Assembly (NCBI GenBank): GCA_900088475.1
Contig: FLMG01003195.1
Location: forward strand, 1,563 to 28,682
Source: Hyphochytrium catenoides
Taxonomy: Eukaryota; Sar; Hyphochytriomycetes; Hyphochytriales; Hyphochytriaceae
DNA length: 27,120 nt
Direction of reading: 5' to 3'
This document shows positions 20,400-27,120 of the stretch, one piece after another. How positions within the stretch are numbered: the stretch's first letter is position 1; each line of letters begins with the position of its first letter. The notes below the pieces were generated by a model that had not been told where the DNA came from, made no database searches, and saw nothing but the letters and a program-made list of their open reading frames with translations. The position numbers and the translations under genes are program-made.

Positions 20400-22979
20400 A
20401 TGCGGAGATTCAGCTTTTTCAGCGCAATTTCCGTCAATGCATTTGCGTTCCCCGTTTCCATTTCAGAGATTGAGCTTCACAACTCAGACTGCATCCCCAG
20501 TGGAGGTGAAGAAAGTGGCTTTGTGAAGCTCCAGTCTTTATCTACTTTTGCGGAGCCACGGTTTCGGGAGGAAGTAAGCTAAAGGCAAAGAGGATTGTGA
20601 CAACCGCAGACCTTCTGCAGATTGTGTTTTGACTTTGTGTCTAAGAGGAAATGGATCAGCAGCTACCCCGTCGGCTGGAATGTGGGCTATTGGTGCTAGG
20701 GCATGTGCCTTTTAGGATTATGGGTCTTGTCTCTTGACCGAGCTCACTGGAAGTTGGGCAAAGGAGACTGGCACCAAGTGTGAGCGAGGAAGACAAAGCG
20801 GATATACGTGACAAGTAGCTTCCTTCTTTTGTTTATATCGGTTGTACAAAAGTAGTTACGATGCATCCGGTGGTGGCCTTGATTGCAGATGGCTGAAGCT
20901 TTGGAAGTTTCGATGACGATGTAAATAGGTCCTGATGGAGAGACCATGTTCCGTGAGGCTTAGATGAGCTTCGGGCGCTGATAGTTCGGCGTGACTTAGT
21001 TTGTGTATATGGATCAGCAGCTGCACACCTGGTACGGCTGAAAACAGGTGACTGCGAGGTGGATCTTGTAGCTCTAGAAAACTTAAACAATCAGAAAAAC
21101 ATGGAGGGACGACAAGTCCTGAGAGGCCAGAGTGTGGCCACTGCCGCATCTGGACAACCTAACGAAAGTGAGATGGAGAGTCAAGGTAAGTTTTGACTCA
21201 CCAGGATGAACCTACAAGTCATATTGCCCTAAGTACTTACGTTTAGGAGCAATGGGAGCATCATCCCAGGATAATGTTGCCCAAAGAGCTGGCGCGGACG
21301 GCGGAGTGGGAGGTAATTCAAGCCACGGCAGCGGTGTGTTTTTATCTACTGTACCCTACTTCCCTCACACCCATAGCACCATATGAAGTTTCTCTTTAAC
21401 TCATGTCTTCTTAAACGTGCGGCGGTCATTTGAAAACCTTACATGCTCTCTCCTCTATCGTCGTCTTTTATTGAAGAGCCGTTTGATGATGCAACGCCCA
21501 CTGTCAACGACTGGAAGCTCATCAGTGAGGAAGCGCCCGATCCTATTGGAATCACGCATTTCGCATCTGACAGTCGACAGGACTATAACGAGGGAGAAGG
21601 GAGCTCTGACACAGACGGTTTGAATAGTGGTACGGTGGCCTCAGAAGAGGATTATCCCCAAGTATCAAGTGATGATTGTTGGAGCGATGAAGAGGTGGAG
21701 AATGAGGAGGAGCCGTCGTTCGGTTTTGCCTGGATGCTGGAGGGCCGCTGGCGCAAATGTAGGTGTAGCTGCTTTTGTTTTCTATGCTTTCCTCGTTGGG
21801 TGTCTCGCAGACTTCCTCATGGCGAGCACCCTTGACTAAATACTTTGGAGGGGTGCTTAAAGTCCTTGTCCTGCTTACAATAGACCGCCAGCTCTACGGC
21901 GTCGAGGGCGCGGTAGAGGAAGACGTTTCGGACAATGGAGATGGCATTGTTCTCAGGGAGACTGCTCAAGGACAAGTTCAGTCAGCTCACGCCGTCATGT
22001 TGTATTGGAACGGCCTGCGAAAGGACTCCTTGTCTTGGCAAGAGCGACAAAAAGTAGAGGAAGCCAGGGCTCGTTTTGTGGAGGCAGTAATACCTTACGC
22101 TACGGAAGTGAAGGTATGGGACGAGTGATTCATGTACCTTGGATCATTAACTCCTACGTTAGCCCCCAGTAGGTAGCCTGTAGTATGGTTCAAAAGACTT
22201 TCTTCGTCTGGTGCAACCCTAAAACGCCCGCAACGAGCATGTGCCTGACAACTCTCTCCTTTTTTCCCCGTGTTGGGCAACTGATCTTATGATCTCTGTG
22301 CCGCGTCTGCTTACCTCGACTTAACTCATGACAGGACTGCATGGAGAATGAGGAATTGACGCTTCAAGACGCATTGGCTATGAAGTATGTCCTGGCAATT
22401 TTGGAAGACTATTACCTCCTTAAAGGTTTTGCCTTTTATCACGTAAGTAGCATACAGACAATGTCATGCAATTTGAAGGGAACAAAGGGTACTGCGCAAG
22501 GGGTAAATAGGGTCAAGATAAATTGAGCTCGTGTAGAGGGAGCAGCAGCATATTCTCCCCATCGCATAGAAAATATCGGTTTCGTGGTAGGTACAATGAT
22601 GTATGTGACGTCTCCTCATAACCGTCTTTCTGACTAGGACTATACCTCTGATGTATTGCCTGCCTGGATCTGCTACTATCGCACTTGTCCGGAGGAGCTC
22701 GTGCAGGAGGCAGATGCGCTTGCGATCGCGCTTTCGGAGGCGACGGAGGGTGTTCTTCGTTCACCAGGTACGTCAGGCTTCGGTAGAGGGATAAATTTTA
22801 GATGACAGAGAATAGGTTGACGCCGTCGGCTAAGATCACATTTTTCCTCGTAAATTACAGACCAATGTCCGCTGAGATTTTTCCAGCGCCGGGATGAGGC
22901 GCTCTGTTACTATGATGAGCAGCAGATGAAGATGCTGAGCATGGTCGAGGGCATTACATCCTCCATGTACCTCCATTGA
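20400..22979 (+). CDS. Uncharacterised protein, eight exons
   Basis: I do not recognise this protein. Exons: 20400-20573, 20969-21185, 21247-21312, 21477-21758, 21884-22113, 22335-22442, 22638-22767, 22861-22979 (TGA). Phases agree throughout (0,1,1,1,0,0,1), giving 441 residues. The N-terminus (MRRFSFFSAISVNAFAF) could be a weak signal or targeting segment; exon 1 and its join to exon 2 (acceptor gatgag at 20968) are the least certain parts. Residues about 150-245 are acidic and probably disordered, with many Ser, Asp and Glu (SDDCWSDEEVENEEEPS). The C-terminal half is folded-looking and rich in helix formers and aromatics (AVMLYWNGLRK, ALAMKYVLAILEDYYLLKG, LPAWICYYRTCPEELV, FFQRRDEALCYYDEQQMK). 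No catalytic motif or strong membrane helix is seen. Divergent from the deubiquitinase, with a shared upstream region. Confidence 0.68.
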
Positions 22980-23439
22980 TTAATCACAAGGTTGAGACTG
23001 CTTGGAAGTGAGGATAGTTGCCGAATTACTGGGAATGGCGGTGGTATAACTTAGCTAGAATATGGCGTCATGGCATTGCTTAGCCGGGGCTTCAGTGTCC
23101 TGGGTGCTCTCATAGTGATTGAGCCGACAGGATGGGTTATGGTGGTACTCACATTGTGGCTTGTCGCCTTGGCAAGGGTGCAAGTCTCTGACTCGCAGAG
23201 CCGACGCCGCTAGCGATATTCAATGGATTCTTGCATTCTGCGCCAGCTAAGTGACTCCCTTCTTATCAGAAAAGCAGCGCTGGACCTAAGTAGAGATGAT
23301 AACTAGCCTGCTACCAGGATGAGTGCGGGTGCCTTTTAGAAGTGAGGTCTTGCAATTATCTCGTCGCATCTCTCAACATACTTTAAAAGAGAAGCAAGGC
23401 TGGCTCGCTGTTTCGGTGCAGAGAGAAGCATTTGTAGTT

Positions 23440-23477
23440 CACTACCAGAAGCTGCGCGCACTACCAGAAGCTGCGCG
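23440..23477. repeat. 19-bp tandem duplication
   Basis: Two perfect adjacent copies of CACTACCAGAAGCTGCGCG (23440-23458 and 23459-23477). Confidence 0.9.
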
Positions 23478-23728
23478 ACTTAGTGTAGATTGGGTAGACA
23501 GTCTCTAGTCTCAGGCCTTGCCTTGTCATGGATAATATCCCTGGGCTGAAGAAGGAAGAATCGCACCGCGTAAGTAAGCTGTTTCATAGCTAGAGCCCCG
23601 CCGACCGACCACTGCATGCAAGCCAGGACGTATACTAACTTGCAGCCTACGAGGGAGGACAGCCCACTGATATAACAGTGTAACATCCTGTTTGCTGCCA
23701 CGGTGAGATTATTGCATTGTCATCGCCA

Positions 23729-23743
23729 GGGTTAGGGTTAGGG
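23729..23743 (+). repeat. Short telomere-like TTAGGG array
   Basis: GGGTTAGGGTTAGGG, two and a half telomere-type units, about 350 bases upstream of the zinc transporter ATG. It is too short to be a telomere; it could be a telo-box-like promoter element or chance. Confidence 0.6.
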
Positions 23744-24094
23744 CAAGGCAAGGACGTCATCTACCTGTACCAAGTTCCTCATCAGAGCCTGGCCGATGGT
23801 TGATTGAGCGCTATAAAGGCCAATGCGAATATCTCAGGGCAGATTGGTGATCACAATATACTATTTTCCTCCTGCTTAGCTCCTCGTGTTGGCTGATTTT
23901 GGACCTTTACCTTCAAAACACGGCTAACCTTCCTTTTACGACTATCTTCGGCTGAGTTTGGATGAAAGTGCGTGGATCTTCCTGTGTCGCAGAGCTGATT
24001 GACCTTTCCACTCACTTGCAGCACGACGTGCCGCGGCAGCCTTCATAATAAGCTTCAGTAAGTGTCTGGCATAGGTGCCAGGACTCAACGGAAC

Positions 24095-25468
24095 ATGATG
24101 ACTCGATCACTTGCCATCGTGTTGCTGGTGTTTGCCTTCAGTGCCACCGTTCAGGCGCATGACGTAGTCAAGGAGCCCGCGACCACCGTCGGGGTAGAAG
24201 GTAAGGATCTTCTAGAACGTACTGGCGAACAGAAGCATCTCCTCTCTTCCTCCCACGACAAAGAACACCACGGACTCCAAGATGCCCAACATCATCACGA
24301 CGGGTCACACAGTCATGATCACCATCATGAGAAAGAGAGCTCTCATGATAACCATGGCCATGACCATGATCATGATCATGGTCATGAAACCCATGCTGGC
24401 AGGACCCACTTCCTCCCCTTCAACACGGGCTGGGGAGTATGGACTGAGGCTATAATAGCCACAGTACTGGTCGGAGCAGCTCCGATACTCATTTTAACCT
24501 TCATACCGGTTGGCCAGCAGGGAGAGAATGGGGACAACCATGAGTCGTTGTTAAAGACACTTCTAGCCTTTGCAGCCGGAGGACTGCTAGGCGACTCCTT
24601 TCTTCACCTGCTCCCACACGCTATAGAAAGCTCCTCTCAGCACCATCATGACCACCATGACCATCACCATGGAGACAATGACCATCACGAAGGCCACTCA
24701 CATTCTCTTTCTGACCTGGCCCCGTGGCTTTGGACTGTAAGTGGAATCATATCGTTCTGGCTGCTGGAGAAGGTTGTTCGTCAGCTTTCTGGGGATGAGG
24801 GACACGGCCATGGCCACAGCCATGGCGCGCGGAGTAGAAAGAAAGACAAAGACTCTGACAGCGAAAGCGAGGAGAAGACAGAGAAAGATGGCTCCACCTC
24901 TACGTCGTCCTCCGTCCGGCGAAGAAGTGGTAAGAGCTCCTCTAAGAGTTCGGGGACGCCAAACATGGATAGTAGAAAGGACAACCCATCTGAAGCGGGA
25001 GAGGAGGACAAGGGCAAAAGGAAGATTGCGGTCGCGGGATATCTCAACCTTGCCGCTGACTTTTCTCACAATTTCACTGACGGGCTAGCGCTTGGTGCGA
25101 CTTTCTTACAAGGCAAAGGACTGTCTACGACCCTTGCCATCCTCTTCCATGAAGTACCTCATGAGATAGGAGACTTTGCCATTCTTATTCAAAGCGGCTT
25201 TTCTAGGAAACAGGCAATGTGGGCCCAGCTGTGGACAGCTATGGGTTGTCTAGTAGGCACTCTCTTGGGGTTAGCAGCAGGAGAAGTGGGAGGAAGTGCT
25301 GCAAGCTGGATCTCTCCTTTTACTGCTGGAGGCTTCATGTACATCGCCACCGTCACGGTGCTGCCTGAACTACTGAGCGACTCTTCCTCGCTCATCCAGA
25401 CAGCGACTGAGTTTGCAGCTATGGTGCTTGGAATTGGCCTGATGGTTGTTATAGCGCTAACAGAATGA
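24095..25468 (+). CDS. ZIP-family zinc transporter, SLC39A7/KE4-like (LIV-1 subfamily)
   Basis: Moves Zn2+ into the cytosol; the ZIP7/KE4 group acts in the ER/Golgi membrane. Single exon, 457 residues from ATG 24095 (24098 is an equal alternative). Signal peptide 1-21 (cleavage after VQA). First His-rich region about 54-105; TM1 about 115-139; TM2 about 152-174 with HLLPHA; second His-rich loop 182-203; TM3 about 208-231; third His cluster GHGHGHSHG (236-244). A long charged, Ser-rich loop (245-310) has the acidic serine stretch SDSESEE (254-260), a likely casein-kinase-2-type site. TM4 has HNFTDG (325-330) and TM5 the LIV-1 signature HEVPHEIGD (352-360), the metal-binding core. TM6-TM8 follow to LGIGLMVVIAL near the C-terminus. 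It has no introns, unlike the multi-exon genes around it. TGA? The frame ends in TGA at 25466-25468. Confidence 0.95.
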   Translation: MMTRSLAIVLLVFAFSATVQAHDVVKEPATTVGVEGKDLLERTGEQKHLLSSSHDKEHHGLQDAQHHHDGSHSHDHHHEKESSHDNHGHDHDHDHGHETHAGRTHFLPFNTGWGVWTEAIIATVLVGAAPILILTFIPVGQQGENGDNHESLLKTLLAFAAGGLLGDSFLHLLPHAIESSSQHHHDHHDHHHGDNDHHEGHSHSLSDLAPWLWTVSGIISFWLLEKVVRQLSGDEGHGHGHSHGARSRKKDKDSDSESEEKTEKDGSTSTSSSVRRRSGKSSSKSSGTPNMDSRKDNPSEAGEEDKGKRKIAVAGYLNLAADFSHNFTDGLALGATFLQGKGLSTTLAILFHEVPHEIGDFAILIQSGFSRKQAMWAQLWTAMGCLVGTLLGLAAGEVGGSAASWISPFTAGGFMYIATVTVLPELLSDSSSLIQTATEFAAMVLGIGLMVVIALTE

Positions 25469-25537
25469 GCTAGGTAAAGAAGGGAAGAAGAGATACTGGC
25501 AGTTCCCACACGAGACTAAAGAGATGAGGAATCTTCT

Positions 25538-25948
25538 ATGTGTTGGGGTCAGATTCGTTTAGTTGATGAACAGGAAGAGAGCGTGCGAGAGCTGTGGATG
25601 AAGAATGGGGCTCTCTTTATGGGACTTTACTGGGTTCTTGGACGCCCACCCCGCACATTAACTTACAAAGCCAAGCCCTTGATGGAATATATAGCGGAAC
25701 GGCTCCGCGCAGAGATTCTCCCACGTCAATGCCATCATCGGCGGCCTTCTCTTCTCTGTCATTTTCTATATTATAAGGAGCCGGCCAACAGCTGCAGCAT
25801 TTGCTCAAAGGAAGTAGCATCTAGAGAATGGGACGACCTAAAGCTGTCTTGGGGCCTCGTAAGTGCGACCTACGCCTTCCATTGGACCTCAATAATTAAC
25901 GATCAAGATGAGGTTAATGGAGGCTTTCTTTGGTTGTTTACAAGCTAG
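25538..25948 (+). CDS. Uncharacterised open frame, doubtful
   Basis: A 136-codon frame from ATG 25538 with no recognised domain. It includes two CxxC-like cysteines (SCSICSKE) and a C-terminus rich in Trp and Phe. A competing reading exists: after the acceptor-like atatatag at about 25696, another frame encodes a hydrophobic helix (NAIIGGLLFSVIFYIIR) followed by a basic end and TAG near 25820. That is the profile of the last exon of a small membrane protein. The two frames cannot both be right, and I cannot decide between them or connect either to an upstream exon. It follows the zinc transporter by 69 bases on the same strand. Confidence 0.25.
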   Translation: MCWGQIRLVDEQEESVRELWMKNGALFMGLYWVLGRPPRTLTYKAKPLMEYIAERLRAEILPRQCHHRRPSLLCHFLYYKEPANSCSICSKEVASREWDDLKLSWGLVSATYAFHWTSIINDQDEVNGGFLWLFTS

Positions 25949-26556
25949 ACTCCGTCAGAGTGACAGCTCGACAGAGCCGTAAGGCAGCTCATTAGCTGAC
26001 GGACAATGAGTGCTTTGAGAAAGGGAAAAGGGTAGATGACGAGAGAGACACCATCAGTCAAGCGCTCTCAACCGCTAATCTCCCCAAGCGAATGAACGGG
26101 GGAGAGAGAGAGACAGCGAGAGAGGCAGAGATAGAGGAGCGAGAGGCACGAAAGCAGTAAAAGACAGACAGTAAAGATGGACAACCGTTAGCGGTCTTGG
26201 ATCTCCTCCGTTACATTGGGTCATAGTTCTCCTTCTGCCCCTTCAGAATTGCCAGCCACCACAGCCATTTACCCTCTCTTTCTTTCCTCTACCTTTCTCT
26301 CTCTCTCCCCCTCTCTCTCTCTATATATATATCTATCTATCTATCTATCTATCCCTCTCTCTCTCTATCCCCTCGATCGATCGCTCTTCCTCTCTCGATC
26401 CCTGTCTTTCTTTCCTCTCTTCTCAACTATCGAAGTGCGCCATCTTTTACTGCTATGTTGAGGCTTTCTACCTATGATTACCTGGAATCCTATAGTGTCT
26501 CCTCTCTCTAATACATCGTACTCTCCTCTATCGCTGGTGCTTCCTCTCTCCTCTAG
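25949..26556. other. Non-coding, GA- then CT-rich
   Basis: GA-rich stretch (26097-26145) followed by CT/TA repeats from 26270 to about 26420, marking the return of the microsatellite-rich style. The last 60 bases (ending ctctctcctctag at 26556) look like the 3' end of an intron. No gene is seen. Confidence 0.45.
26296..26380 (+). repeat. Compound CT / TA / ATCT microsatellite
   Basis: CT repeats run into TATATATA and then a clean ATCT tetranucleotide array (26331-26353), followed by more CT repeats. A similar CT-to-TA transition occurs at 1943-1965 and 9395-9423. Confidence 0.9.
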
Positions 26557-26753
26557 GCTGCAAAGGAGAGGATGCAGGACATCGGGCAGTTTGTTGTCTT
26601 TGGTAAATCTCCTCTCTCTCTGTTGCGTATGAACAACCCATTCTTAACGTTCACTTTTATGTCTCTATGGCCCTAGTCGGACTGCTCTCTTTCTTTCTCT
26701 CCTCTCTCTCTGTTCTCTCTCTCTCGCGCGCGCGCCCGAACGCGCGTGACTAA
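26557..26753 (+). CDS. Possible terminal exons of an unidentified gene
   Basis: Candidate exon 26557-26602, bounded by ctctctcctctag and GTAAAT, reads AAKERMQDIGQFVVF. It joins in phase 1 to a segment from 26677 (after ggccctag) that continues VGLLSFFLSSL and reaches TAA at 26751-26753. The second part is made mostly of CT repeat and may not be coding. No upstream exons were found, and no family is recognised. Confidence 0.2.
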
Positions 26754-27120
26754 GGACACAGGCGATACTCTATTATCTAGTGATAGAGGTACGAGGAGAG
26801 AAGAGAAGAGAAGAGGATAAAGGGGCAAGAGAGAGAAGAAAGGATGGCGCAGAGAGAAGAGGAGAGTCAAGAGACCTCACGTGTGATGTGGGCTCCAGCC
26901 TTATTCAGCCCATCGAGTGCAGTTCCAGTTCCGGACAAGTAGGACAGAGACGAGAAAGAAGTGCTCTCTATCGGCTCAATGTCTTCACCTTCCTCTTGAC
27001 TCACTTCTTCTCTCCTCTCTTCTCAATTTTTCTGTTCTGTTTGCCACCATCGTCTCTTCCTCCATTCATTGCTAGAAGGTTTCCTCTTCTCTATGATTGT
27101 CCTCTTTCCGTCCTTAGTCC
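26754..27120. other. End of window, undetermined
   Basis: GA-rich to about 26860, then mixed and CT-rich. From about 26888 one + frame stays open to the edge of the window (GSSLIQPIECSS near its start), but most of it is pyrimidine-rich and could equally be intron. Nothing firm can be called. Confidence 0.3.

Larger units (their letters stand above)
22980..24094. other. Intergenic region before the zinc transporter
   Basis: Contains a 19-bp tandem duplication, a short TTAGGG-like array and a TATAAAG at about 23812-23818. A 61-codon + frame (23323-23508) begins with GTG, spans the tandem duplication and resembles nothing known. Just before the transporter ATG are an acceptor-like cacttgcag (ends 24021) and a donor-like GTAAGT (24058-24063), so the 5' UTR may be spliced. 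No other gene is seen. Confidence 0.45.

Noticed and set aside
21759-21883. Hydrophobic frame (GVAAFVFYAFLVGCLADFLM) over an intron of the unknown gene
   Set aside because: Phases of the flanking exons agree only if this segment is removed; the helix-like reading is in another frame.
1-27120. tRNA or rRNA genes, transposase genes, terminal inverted repeats
   Set aside because: Looked for T-loop GTTCGA contexts with a matching cloverleaf and for transposase motifs; none found by eye.

Overview
The window is nuclear DNA from a eukaryote, most likely a unicellular protist or alga. Its genes are cut by many GT-AG introns, here 37 to about 620 nt long. Open frames make sense only after splicing, and the families are typical of nuclear genomes: a cAMP-receptor-like GPCR, an A20/AN1 zinc-finger protein, a SAGA-type ubiquitin protease and a ZIP7-type zinc transporter. 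The intron style (long CT microsatellite polypyrimidine tracts on the sense strand) resembles some algal genomes, for example cryptophytes. That is only an impression, and no species is claimed.

Layout. 1-2700 (+): 3' part of a seven-helix receptor, TM3 to the cytosolic tail. 3287-7397 (-): threonine synthase, 13 exons, complete, convergent with the receptor gene. 8119-11180 (+): ankyrin-repeat protein, 9 exons, head-to-head with threonine synthase. 11181-14160: about 3 kb dominated by GA/CT microsatellites with no gene I can defend. 14161-14510 (+): A20/AN1 zinc-finger protein, cut by an assembly gap (14511-14532) inside the AN1 finger. 15537-19726 (-): a USP22/Ubp8-like deubiquitinase, 13 exons, complete except for an uncertain extreme C-terminus. 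20400-22979 (+): an eight-exon gene for a 441-residue protein I do not recognise, head-to-head with the deubiquitinase. 24095-25468 (+): a single-exon ZIP7/KE4-like zinc transporter. 25538-27120: weak coding candidates and renewed CT-rich sequence.

The genes form no operon or pathway; they look like an ordinary mix of housekeeping and signalling genes. Exon models were built by hand from splice signals, reading phase and family conservation. For threonine synthase, the deubiquitinase, the ankyrin gene and the unknown gene, the phases agree across every accepted junction, which is the main support for them. The points most worth following are a tail-anchor-like helix on threonine synthase, a deubiquitinase whose in-frame stop lies inside a splice-donor consensus, a palindromic cluster of TGTCAATT sites between two divergent genes, the orphan eight-exon gene, and a sharp change in microsatellite content close to the assembly gap. 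I found no clearly new multi-gene system.
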